Below, one piece after another: positions 22,877 to 30,336 of a DNA stretch of 61,405 bases. The notes under the pieces are model-generated. The model saw nothing but the letters and a program-made list of their open reading frames with translations, was not told the origin of the DNA and made no database searches. The translations under genes were made by a program, and so were the position numbers. Every line of letters starts with the position of its first letter. Position 1 is the first letter of the stretch. The stretch is taken from the NCBI GenBank assembly GCA_900543105.1, contig UQQA01000003.1, forward strand, positions 1-61,405, given 5' to 3'. The DNA is from an uncultured Ruminococcus sp. Lineage in GTDB: Bacteria > Bacillota > Clostridia > Oscillospirales > Ruminococcaceae.

Positions 22877-23925
22877 CCGAGAAGCCCTCCTGCGATCGCG
22901 CCTATTATGCCGCCGAACACTGCAAAAAGTCCAACTCCGAGGGCAATGAGCTTCGGCACGGAAACAGGAAGATAGCCCTCGATCTTGCCCGTCTGACCGT
23001 TCATTGCGAACTCATAGTCCTTGCCCTTGTACTTATAGTTCAGGAACCACACGGGGAGCATCACATAGTGCCAGTTCGTGCGGACAAGGCGGATATTTTT
23101 GTATTCGGGTGTTACGGAAGTATATCCCACGACTGAATCCATAAGAATATTTTCCGCACTGCCGCTTATGCGAGACTTGATATTCGGCAGGACTTCGTCC
23201 TTTGTAACATCGTATTTATCGGCAAAGAAGCCCGAAAGATAGGACATTTGGAACTGTTCGAACTTTGTATAGTCGAACGGCTCGATAGCGGTCATAAGCG
23301 AGTCCTCGATCTTCTTCGAACCGTCGGCAGGAACGCCGTCATACGTGATCTTCGCCGCGCGGTTTATTCGGTAATATTTCGTCCTTGTAACGTTGTATTC
23401 GCCCGAAGTATAGGTCGAAACTATCCTTGCCTCGGCATCGATCTGAGCGTCAACTTTGCAGTCGGCGAGCCAGAACGGAACATAAAGTCCCGTGATCTTT
23501 TCGAGGGTGGAGAACGATGTATAATCATTGGGCAGAAACCACTTCTTTTTGCACCATTCCTTATAGTTGAGCATCGCCTGATCACGGGTGTGCGTGAACG
23601 GGATTATCATTTCGGGGCGGCACTCGCCCGAGAGTCTGCCCTTGAGCGAAACGGGGCTGTGGCAGTAATAGCAGAAAGTTGCCGCAGTGTTTTCGTCAGC
23701 GATTATCTCTGCGCCGCAGTTGTCGCAGATATAAAGGTTAGTGTGGTCTTTGAATTCAGTTTGTTCCTCACTGCTCGGGATATTGAGATCGACCTCCGAT
23801 GCGCCCTGCTGCAGTTCTTCAGCCGTGAACTCCGACTGGCAGTATTCGCAGATGTGCATCTGTTTTTTCGGGTTAAAGACAACGCTTCCGCCGCAGTTCG
23901 GACATTTCATCTGTACTACGTCCAT
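22873..23925 (-). CDS. Zinc-ribbon membrane protein (YdjG-like)
   Basis: 350 residues: TFIIB-type zinc ribbon MKCPNCGG...HICEYCQS (~6-30), a second ribbon YICDNCGAE...CYYCHSP (~65-90), a beta-rich middle and a C-terminal Gly-rich hydrophobic segment (IALGVGLFAVFGGIIGAIAGG). Matches the form of B. subtilis YdjG. Central gene of the three-gene operon; the start is 12 nt after the stop of the SPFH gene. Confidence 0.82.
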   Translation of the reverse strand: MDVVQMKCPNCGGSVVFNPKKQMHICEYCQSEFTAEELQQGASEVDLNIPSSEEQTEFKDHTNLYICDNCGAEIIADENTAATFCYYCHSPVSLKGRLSGECRPEMIIPFTHTRDQAMLNYKEWCKKKWFLPNDYTSFSTLEKITGLYVPFWLADCKVDAQIDAEARIVSTYTSGEYNVTRTKYYRINRAAKITYDGVPADGSKKIEDSLMTAIEPFDYTKFEQFQMSYLSGFFADKYDVTKDEVLPNIKSRISGSAENILMDSVVGYTSVTPEYKNIRLVRTNWHYVMLPVWFLNYKYKGKDYEFAMNGQTGKIEGYLPVSVPKLIALGVGLFAVFGGIIGAIAGGLLG

Positions 23926-23937
23926 GCTTTATCTCCG

Positions 23938-25185
23938 TTACGGCCTTTTTGCGCCGCAGTTATTGCAGAAATTGCCTGTATTTTCAGCACCGCAGGAGCA
24001 TTTCCACGAAGCATTGGGGTTCTTAGAGCCGCAGTTGCTGCAGAAGTTGCCCGTGTTCATCGTTCCGCAGGAGCATCTCCACTGACCTGCCGGTGCAGGC
24101 TTCGGGCTGCCGCAGTTGTTGCAGAAATTGCCTGTATTTTCAGCGCCGCAGGAGCATTTCCAAGCGCCCGAGGAAGCCTTAGCCGCCTGAGCCGCCTGCT
24201 GCTGCATCTGAGCGGCATTCGTGCGTGAAGCGGAATCCATAAATCCACCTGCTGCACTCATGCCCATGCCCATTCCCATGAATGCCTGTGCTGCGCCTGC
24301 GCTGTTAGAGCCTGCCTTGTTAAGTCCCTCGGCGATCTGACCCTGAACATAGCCTTCGCGGATAGTTGCGTCCTTGAGCATAGCGCCCTGATTGCGCATA
24401 TTGATGAGTTTCTTCGATTCTTCGTCATAAGAAATGCTTGCGATACCAACAGAGCAGACCTCCATACCGCGGAGCTTTGTCCAGTCCTCGTCAAGCGTTT
24501 CGGACATATACTTTGAGAGCTCGCGGCTCTTGGAAGTAACGGAAGATATCGGAATACCGTCCGAGGACATCTGGTTAATAGCCGACTGAAGAGCGTCCAT
24601 AAATTCGTCCGCATACTGGCTGCCGATCTCGCTGAAATCAACAGAAGAAGCACCTCTCGGGATAGCTTCGTTGAAGAATTTGAGCGGATCGGTGATCTTT
24701 ATCGAATATGAGCCGTGCGCTCTGAGGAAGAGTTCAGCATCATATCTTGTATCGTAGTAATTGACGGGATTCTTCGTGCCGAACTTTATGCCCTTGATCT
24801 CCTGAAGATTTATGTAGTAAACACGCTGTGTAGTGCTGACTGTACCGCTGTGCTTGAATCGTTCCCACGTTTCCTTGACGGTTTCGTTGAGCTCTCCGTT
24901 GAAAAGCGACGGGGCGGAGGAAAGGTTTACTTCGTAGTAACCCTCCTGAGCGCAGAAGTCAACGACTTTTCCGCTGTCAATAAGGAGCATCATCATATTC
25001 GGGTAAACATGGATAACGGAGCCGTTGGAAATAACGTTGTCATTGCCCTTGTTCTTTCCGCCCTTTACCTTTACGCCGCTTACCATAACGGTCGTATCGG
25101 ACATTGGTGCCGGTTCGATGGTTTCGAGCCATGAATCCTTTAATACTCCGCCTACGGAAGATACTGCTGCTTTAATAAGTCCCAT
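23938..25185 (-). CDS. SPFH-domain protein with three C-terminal zinc ribbons (YdjI-like)
   Basis: 415 residues. The SPFH-like (virion core family) region covers ~1-290: IKGIKFGTKNPVNYYDTRYD, ELFLRAHGSYSIKITDP, MEVCSVGIASISYDEESKK. After a Met/Ala/Gln-rich linker come three near-identical zinc ribbons (each WKCSCG..NTGNFCNNCG, ~343-360, 369-386, 393-410). In Bacillus YdjI recruits PspA to the membrane complex. No pspA homologue lies in this window. First gene of the operon. Confidence 0.85.
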   Translation of the reverse strand: MGLIKAAVSSVGGVLKDSWLETIEPAPMSDTTVMVSGVKVKGGKNKGNDNVISNGSVIHVYPNMMMLLIDSGKVVDFCAQEGYYEVNLSSAPSLFNGELNETVKETWERFKHSGTVSTTQRVYYINLQEIKGIKFGTKNPVNYYDTRYDAELFLRAHGSYSIKITDPLKFFNEAIPRGASSVDFSEIGSQYADEFMDALQSAINQMSSDGIPISSVTSKSRELSKYMSETLDEDWTKLRGMEVCSVGIASISYDEESKKLINMRNQGAMLKDATIREGYVQGQIAEGLNKAGSNSAGAAQAFMGMGMGMSAAGGFMDSASRTNAAQMQQQAAQAAKASSGAWKCSCGAENTGNFCNNCGSPKPAPAGQWRCSCGTMNTGNFCSNCGSKNPNASWKCSCGAENTGNFCNNCGAKRP

Positions 25186-25207
25186 AAAAATACCTCCTGA
25201 ATGTCAT

Positions 25208-25339
25208 TTATTTTTTCTTTTTTGAGATAACGCCCATAACAACAGCCGCGATTATGACCACCGCAGCAACAGCCGCAGCGATAATAAACGCAGATGCGGG
25301 GATATTTCCCGTCAGAGTGCTTTCGGTCAAAACAGTCAT
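25208..25339 (-). CDS. Small single-pass membrane protein with TGN-type tail
   Basis: 43 residues: MTVLTESTLTGNIPASAFI, one membrane helix, then SKKKK. AGGAAGG lies 9 nt before this ATG; an upstream in-frame ATG overlaps that site. The TGNxxASA plus helix plus Lys tail is like the C-terminal anchor of the five secreted proteins at 25.5-29.6 kb, here almost alone. Confidence 0.6.
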   Translation of the reverse strand: MTVLTESTLTGNIPASAFIIAAAVAAVVIIAAVVMGVISKKKK

Positions 25340-25463
25340 ACTTATTTTCCTTCCTGACATACGAAAAACCATTTTCCGCAATCTTGCGAGTTTATTATAA
25401 CATATATTATTAATAATTTCAACCTTATTTGAACATTTTTTTAAATTTCTCTTATTCTGTAAA

Positions 25464-25497
25464 AACAAAAACCGCCCGAGCCTAAACCCGAGCGGTG
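25464..25497 (-). terminator. Terminator of the 25532 gene
   Basis: ACCGCTCGGG...CCCGGGCGGT-like stem (GCTCGGG/CCCGAGC core) followed on the minus strand by TTTTTGTTTTTAC. Confidence 0.8.
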
Positions 25498-25531
25498 ATC
25501 GATTCAATAAGTAAGTTCTGATAGGTTCAGA

Positions 25532-26416
25532 TTACTTTCTCTTCTTAGCAACGATTGCAGCAGCACCTGCAACAGCCATTACGGAGAAGATAACAGCAGC
25601 AGATGTGTTGCCTGTTGCAGCAGCAGCAGTATCAGCATCAGCAGCAGGAGCGTCAACTACAGCTTCGTCAGCAGCATCGTCTGCTACAACTGCATCATCG
25701 TCAGCAGCATCGTCTGCTACAACTGCATCATCGTCAGCAACGTCAGAATCATCAGCTTCATCAGCTGTTACCTCGTCGTCAGCAGCATCAGCTGTGTCGT
25801 CGAGAGCTTCGTCTGTATCGTCAGCAACTGTTGCATCAGCAGCCTCTGTTGTTGCATCAGCAGCCTCTGTTGTTGCTTCATCAGCAGGAGCAGCTTCTTC
25901 TGCAGGTTCGTCAACAGGGTCAGGAGTTTCATCGGAAAGTACAACGCCGTCCTTGCCAAGAACATCAATGCTCTTAACAGTTACCGTGCCACCCCAAGTC
26001 TGGAGCCAGAACTGAGCGTACTTATCACTTGTCTTGAATACAGGTGCATCAGAAAGCCATGTGACAGTGCCGTTTTCGAGGTCAGCGATAACTTCCTTAT
26101 CGGCTCTGCCCCATTCGATCTGCTTCCAACCGGTAGAGTTGGAGTTAGCACCCATGCCGCCGCCGATCCATGTTGCAGGATCTGCAACTTCTTCAGCCTT
26201 GAATTCAACGTGATATGTTACACCATATACATCTTCAATTGTGTAGCCGGAGTTTGTGATCCAGGAAGGCTTTTCCTGATCAGGCTTTTCAGAAATAACG
26301 TAGAGTGTAGCGTCAGTTCTGTGTGTTTCAGTTGTGAGTGCGAATGTGTTTACTGCCATTGCGGAAACAGCGAGAGCTGCAGCAGCAACGGAAGCAATGA
26401 TCTTCTTGAAATTCAT
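25532..26416 (-). CDS. Secreted protein with C-terminal TGNTSAA anchor (paralogue 1)
   Basis: 294 residues: signal peptide ending ...NTFA, a ~130-residue beta-rich domain (YHVEFKAEEVADPATWIGGG, WKQIEWG, FWLQTWGGTVTVKSIDV) that may bind carbohydrate (inference), an acidic Ala/Asp repeat region with VADDAADDDAV repeats, then ATGNTSAAVIFSVMAVAGAA and KKRK. The tail resembles a sortase-type or membrane anchor. The start at 26416 follows GGAGG. Probably third gene of an operon with the next two. Confidence 0.72.
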   Translation of the reverse strand: MNFKKIIASVAAAALAVSAMAVNTFALTTETHRTDATLYVISEKPDQEKPSWITNSGYTIEDVYGVTYHVEFKAEEVADPATWIGGGMGANSNSTGWKQIEWGRADKEVIADLENGTVTWLSDAPVFKTSDKYAQFWLQTWGGTVTVKSIDVLGKDGVVLSDETPDPVDEPAEEAAPADEATTEAADATTEAADATVADDTDEALDDTADAADDEVTADEADDSDVADDDAVVADDAADDDAVVADDAADEAVVDAPAADADTAAAATGNTSAAVIFSVMAVAGAAAIVAKKRK

Positions 26417-26481
26417 TGTTTTTTCCTCCAAAAATTCTTTTTTGCTTTTCAGCATTTTTATAAAGAAGCTTATTTAAAAGC

Positions 26482-27192
26482 TTACTTTCTCTTCTTAGCA
26501 GCGATTGCAGCAGCACCTGCAACAGCCATTACAGAAACGATAACAGCAGCAGATGTGTTGCCTGTAGCTGTAGCAGTTGTAGCAGCAGTATCAGCAGCAG
26601 GAGCTTCTTCTGTTGTTGTGTCAGCAGCAGCTGTATCAGCAGCAGGAACGCCGTTCTTCATGATCTCGCTGCTCTCTTCTTCGGAAACAACTGTGAATTC
26701 GCCCTCAGGAGAACCTGCGGAGAGTTCAGCGGACTTGATGATAACATCGTTTACCTGGAAAGAAAGACCGGAAGAAGTTTCATCTTCAACGCCGTCATTG
26801 ATGTAGCCGTGGAAAGACTGCCATGTAGCTTCGGGAACTACGAATTCAACAGATGTAACGTCCTTGCCGACAACGATGAATCCGTCACCCTTTCTGATAG
26901 CTGTATCAGATGTGAACTGGCTTGTGATCTCGTCCCAGCTTTCAGCAGCATTCATAGCCTTGATAAGGTAGTTGCCGTCGCCAACGAGGGGATCGTGTCT
27001 TTCAACTTCGAGAACTACCTTAACGTCGCCGCCGATAGCTTCAAATTCGGACTTAGGGATAAGTGCGCTCTGGGACCAGCCGCCTGTGTACTCAGAGTTG
27101 AGTGTTACTGTAGCAGCGAATGCGCTTACAGCGAGTGTGGATACTGCAACTGCAGCTGCAGCAACGGAAGCAATAATCTTCTTGAAATTCAT
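26482..27192 (-). CDS. Secreted protein with C-terminal TGNTSAA anchor (paralogue 2)
   Basis: 236 residues. The signal peptide MNFKKIIASVAAAAVAVS is almost the same as in paralogue 1. A beta-rich domain follows (GGWSQSALIPKSEFEAIGGD, VEFVVPEATWQSFHGYI, FQVNDVIIKSAEL), then a Thr/Ala linker and ATGNTSAAVIVSVMAVAGAA plus KKRK. The upstream gap to paralogue 3 is 52 nt with only a weak AAGCTT hairpin, so co-transcription is likely. Function unknown, likely cell surface. Confidence 0.72.
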   Translation of the reverse strand: MNFKKIIASVAAAAVAVSTLAVSAFAATVTLNSEYTGGWSQSALIPKSEFEAIGGDVKVVLEVERHDPLVGDGNYLIKAMNAAESWDEITSQFTSDTAIRKGDGFIVVGKDVTSVEFVVPEATWQSFHGYINDGVEDETSSGLSFQVNDVIIKSAELSAGSPEGEFTVVSEEESSEIMKNGVPAADTAAADTTTEEAPAADTAATTATATGNTSAAVIVSVMAVAGAAAIAAKKRK

Positions 27193-27244
27193 TGTTTTTT
27201 CCTCCAAAAAATTTTTTAAGTTTTATAAAGAAGCTTTTTTAAGC

Positions 27245-27982
27245 TTACTTTCTCTTCTTAGCAGCGATTGCAGCAGCGCCTGCAACAGCCATTACGCCAA
27301 CAATAGCGGCAGCGGAAGCATTGCCTGTAGCTGTAGCTGTTGTAGCAGCAGTATCAGCAGCGGGAGCTTCTTCGGTTGTATCAGCGGTTGCTTCAGCAGC
27401 ACCTGCATAAGCCTTCTGTGCGATCTCGTTTCCGTCAGCATCAAAGAACTTAAGGTCAGAAATTGCAACAGTCATAGCTGTGATAGCTTCGTGGTTGGAC
27501 CAATCCATAAATACGAGCTCGCTGTCAGCAGCAAGAGTATCTGTAGGAAGAAGGAACTTAACATCGTCCTGAGCTGTATAAGTTGTGTTTGCCCAGTATG
27601 CGTTTCCGTCATCATCATAATCGGGGCTGATCCAGTAGCCTGTGGAATTCTTGCAGCCAAAATATGTGCCGCCGCCTACACCGTTTCCTGCAGCTGTGCC
27701 CTCAGGAATTGTGTAAGTTACTGTCCATGTGGCAGACTTAACGTTTGCAAGGTCAGCATCTTCGAGAAGATCGCCTGCAACAACGCGGAGCTTTGCAGCA
27801 GTGCCGTCAGCTGTAGCTGTGAACTCAGCCTTGTCTTCACTTGTGGAAATAACGCTTACTGTGTTTGGGTCATTGTCAGCATAGCTTGCGTTTGCCCAGT
27901 TTGTAGCATTTGCTGCAACAGCAAGGAGAGATGCTGTCATTGCAACAGCTGCAACGCTGGAGATTACTCTTTTCATGTTCAT
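27245..27982 (-). CDS. Secreted protein with C-terminal TGNASAA anchor (paralogue 3)
   Basis: 245 residues: signal peptide (MNMKRVISSVAAVAMTAS), beta-rich domain with FTATADGTAAKLRVVAGD, ATWTVTYTIPEG, GGGTYFGCKNSTGYWISPD and ELVFMDWSNHEAIT, then ATGNASAAAIVGVMAVAGAA and KKRK. First gene of the three-gene set. GGAGGT is 8 nt before the start. Surface protein of unknown ligand. Confidence 0.72.
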   Translation of the reverse strand: MNMKRVISSVAAVAMTASLLAVAANATNWANASYADNDPNTVSVISTSEDKAEFTATADGTAAKLRVVAGDLLEDADLANVKSATWTVTYTIPEGTAAGNGVGGGTYFGCKNSTGYWISPDYDDDGNAYWANTTYTAQDDVKFLLPTDTLAADSELVFMDWSNHEAITAMTVAISDLKFFDADGNEIAQKAYAGAAEATADTTEEAPAADTAATTATATGNASAAAIVGVMAVAGAAAIAAKKRK

Positions 27983-28045
27983 TTTGTTTACCTCCAATAC
28001 TTGCGGTACTGTATTTTTATTGTCAGTCCGCCATTTTCACTGCTA

Positions 28046-28074
28046 ATTATAACATTTTAGCATAAAATAAACAA
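28046..28074 (-). promoter_or_regulatory. Promoter of paralogue 3 operon
   Basis: On the minus strand TTGTTT (28069-28074), 17 bp, TATAAT (28046-28051). Confidence 0.6.
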
Positions 28075-28202
28075 CCGCCAAACTGAATAAAACTTATTTT
28101 ATTTTTTTAGCGCTTTTTACAAAAACGACAAAAAACGTTTCGACAATTGCTACTGAATGTATAATATTTTGCAGTATTTACAATTTGATATATGCTTTTT
28201 TA

Positions 28203-28241
28203 TAAAAAAAGAGTACCGAACGTTTTCGTTCGATACTCTTG
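28203..28241 (-). terminator. Terminator of paralogue 4
   Basis: AAGAGTATCGAACG and CGTTCGGTACTCTT pair, followed on the minus strand by TTTTTTAT. Confidence 0.85.
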
Positions 28242-28266
28242 GATAATTTCTTATTTTGAAGTGAAA

Positions 28267-28992
28267 TTACTTTCTCTTCTTAGCAGCGATTGCAGCTACG
28301 CCTGCAGCAGCCATTACAGCAGCGATCATAGCAGCGGAAGCATTGCCTGTAGCTGCGGAAGTTGTTTCTGTTGTTTCAGCAGCATCTGTTGTTTCAGCTG
28401 TATCAGCAGCTGTATCAGCAGCTGCAGCAGCACCTGTGCCTGCAACTGTAAATGTTACTTCGATATCGTTTGTAGCAGTTTCGAGGCAGGAAGCATCAAT
28501 CATTCTTGCTGTCTTGCTCATAACGTCGCCATCAGCAGCACGGCAGTCAACTGCACCGTCATCGGAAACATCTTCGTTAGGAGTGTTCCACTCATTGTAG
28601 AGGTTTACTCTTGTTGTAAGACCTACACCGTCAGCAGAGCATGTATAGCCTTCTCCGATCTTCTGCTCAACGCCGTTGATCTTGATGGAGTCAACTGTTA
28701 CTGTGTATGTACGGTTGAAAACTGTTTCGCCGTTCTTGATCTCGAGAGCGTTGAACTGACCGATGTTTATGCCGTCAGCGCCTGTCATGGAAACAGTGTA
28801 TGTGCCATCGCCTGTGATCTCAGCGTTTTCCCATGTAGCGTCAAATTCGCTCCAGTCGGAAAGGTTGATGTTGAGGTAAGCTGTGCCGTCAGCAAGAGAA
28901 TCTGTGCTCTGAGCAGCGAATGCGCTTACTGCCATTGTGGATACTGCAACTGCAGCTGCTGCGATAGCAGCAACGATCTTTTTAATTTTCAT
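28267..28992 (-). CDS. Secreted protein with C-terminal TGNASAA anchor (paralogue 4)
   Basis: 241 residues: signal peptide MKIKKIVAAIAAAAVAVSTM ending SAFA, a beta-rich domain (AYLNINLSDWSEFDATWENAEITG, TYTVSMTGADGINIGQFNALEI, RTYTVTVDSIKINGVEQKIG, TVAGTG), Thr/Ala linker, ATGNASAAMIAAVMAAAGVA and KKRK. The pattern of the domain resembles carbohydrate-binding beta-sandwiches, but I cannot name the family. It has its own terminator. GGAGGAA precedes the start. Confidence 0.72.
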   Translation of the reverse strand: MKIKKIVAAIAAAAVAVSTMAVSAFAAQSTDSLADGTAYLNINLSDWSEFDATWENAEITGDGTYTVSMTGADGINIGQFNALEIKNGETVFNRTYTVTVDSIKINGVEQKIGEGYTCSADGVGLTTRVNLYNEWNTPNEDVSDDGAVDCRAADGDVMSKTARMIDASCLETATNDIEVTFTVAGTGAAAAADTAADTAETTDAAETTETTSAATGNASAAMIAAVMAAAGVAAIAAKKRK

Positions 28993-29129
28993 GATGTTAT
29001 TCCTCCATAAAATTAATTGTTCTCATCTTTTCCGCCGATGAGCTTAAATCTATTATACTACATTCGTTTAACAAAATCTATATCAAAAATGCAAGAAATA
29101 AAAACGTTTTCATTATGCTATTTTTACAA

Positions 29130-29167
29130 AAAGAAACAGCCGTCCGAAAGACCGAACGGCTGTATTT
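29130..29167 (-). terminator. Terminator of paralogue 5
   Basis: ACAGCCGTTCGG and CCGGACGGCTGT-like arms form a stem, followed on the minus strand by TTTCTTTTTG. Confidence 0.85.
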
Positions 29168-29199
29168 CGCTTTTATAAAGCCTTTTTGTAATCAGATGA

Positions 29200-29562
29200 T
29201 TACTTGGAAGCCTTCTTAGCAACTACTGCTGCAGCAGCAAGAGCTACAGGGATAACTGCGAGAGCGATAGGAGCGTTGCCTGTTGAAGGGTTAGCATCTG
29301 TTGTTTCATCAGCAACTGCATCATCAGCAGCATCGGTATCGTCTGTTACATCATCTGTTGTATCGTCAGCAACATCATCAGTATCATCTGCATCGTCGAT
29401 ATCATCAGCATCATCTGTTGTTTCATCTACTGTGTCAGATGCTGTTGTGTCGTCGAGGTCTTCACCGTCATCTTCTGCACCGGCAGCAGAAACTGTAAGG
29501 CTGAGCATAGAAGCTGCCATTGCGCAAGCTGCGATTGCAGCAAGAATCTTCTTCATTTTCAT
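29200..29562 (-). CDS. Small secreted acidic protein with NPSTG anchor (paralogue 5)
   Basis: 120 residues: signal peptide (MKMKKILAAIAACAMAAS), no folded domain, a long Asp/Thr-rich stretch (DDTTDDVTDDTD...), then NPSTGNAPIALAVIPVALAA and KKASK. The NPSTG plus helix plus basic tail matches a sortase-type cell wall sorting signal. It has its own promoter and terminator. Perhaps a stalk or surface-charge protein; function unknown. Confidence 0.68.
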   Translation of the reverse strand: MKMKKILAAIAACAMAASMLSLTVSAAGAEDDGEDLDDTTASDTVDETTDDADDIDDADDTDDVADDTTDDVTDDTDAADDAVADETTDANPSTGNAPIALAVIPVALAAAAVVAKKASK

Positions 29563-29626
29563 TGTTGTTTCCTCCATTTAAGTTATTTTTAATCACCACA
29601 ATCAATATCATTGTGATTATGCTGAT

Positions 29627-29654
29627 ATTATAACATAGTCTGTCCGAAAATCAA
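29627..29654 (-). promoter_or_regulatory. Promoter of paralogue 5
   Basis: On the minus strand TTGATT (29649-29654), 16 bp, TATAAT (29627-29632). An inverted repeat AATCAC...GTGATT (29591-29617) lies in the leader. Confidence 0.6.
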
Positions 29655-29860
29655 AGCATTATTCTGACGTATTTTTTTTGCATTTTCTGCATTTTTTTAA
29701 GCATTTTGCCTAAATTGGTGCAGAACGGTGTTGATTTGATTAAAAAACGGTAACAAAGGTTAAAGGCTCTGTAATATTGCAAAACGTTTACATTACCTTT
29801 TGTATAATCGTCTAAAACAATAAATTTATGTAATATTTTTCATTTGCAAGGCAAAACCCA

Positions 29861-29889
29861 TTGACTTTTAGCTTGCCATATGATATAAT
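29861..29889 (+). promoter_or_regulatory. Promoter in a gene-free region
   Basis: TTGACT (29861-29866), 17 bp, TATAAT (29884-29889). No convincing gene with a ribosome site follows; the transcript may be non-coding. Confidence 0.6.
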
Positions 29890-30071
29890 AATAAGTCACA
29901 AACATTTTATCTTATGTTGATTTTACAATTATATTACACAAGATGAAGCTTATTTTATCCTCAAATTCTAAACTTTTCTACACCGCGAATAGCAAAAGCA
30001 TCCAAAATCAATATAATCAAGTCCAATTATTTGTGCAATCATACAAAAAATGTTTTTTTAGCCAAAAACTG

Positions 30072-30100
30072 TTGACGTACAGAAACTTATGGTTTATAAT
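30072..30100 (+). promoter_or_regulatory. Promoter of a candidate small RNA
   Basis: TTGACG (30072-30077), 17 bp, TATAAT (30095-30100). Confidence 0.7.
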
Positions 30101-30106
30101 AATAAC

Positions 30107-30246
30107 GATGTTAGAATTCTTCTAAATTCTATATTTTAAAATGTTTAACATCCGTTTTGTTGTCTCCTTTCTTTTGTTCTACACATATTTATCTTATTTC
30201 AATTCATTTTACCTTTGCAGGACACCGTTGTCCTGCATTTTTTTTG
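30107..30246 (+). ncRNA. Candidate ~140 nt small RNA upstream of metG
   Basis: It runs from the 30072 promoter to a strong terminator and carries no ORF with a ribosome site. metG has its own promoter (30262-30290), so this is a separate transcript unless readthrough occurs. Pyrimidine-rich in the middle. Identity unknown. Confidence 0.5.
30217..30246 (+). terminator. Strong terminator before metG
   Basis: GCAGGACA, loop CCGT, TGTCCTGC, then ATTTTTTTT. Confidence 0.9.
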
Positions 30247-30261
30247 CATTTTATATCATGC

Positions 30262-30290
30262 TTGATTTTTTATATATAATATGGTATAAT
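30262..30290 (+). promoter_or_regulatory. Promoter of metG
   Basis: TTGATT (30262-30267), 17 bp, TATAAT (30285-30290), giving a ~40 nt leader. Confidence 0.75.
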
Positions 30291-30336
30291 ATGAGCGATA
30301 ATTTTGAAATCAGTATCATACGGGAGGATAAAGTTT

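Noticed and set aside
25603..26015. Plus-strand ORFs rich in Gln or Ser over the surface protein genes
   Set aside because: They are antisense reflections of Ala/Asp/Thr repeat codons in the minus-strand gene; no ribosome sites.
26972..29010. Long Cys/Ser-rich plus-strand ORFs opposite the paralogues
   Set aside because: Low-complexity shadow frames; the minus-strand genes have signal peptides, ribosome sites and terminators.
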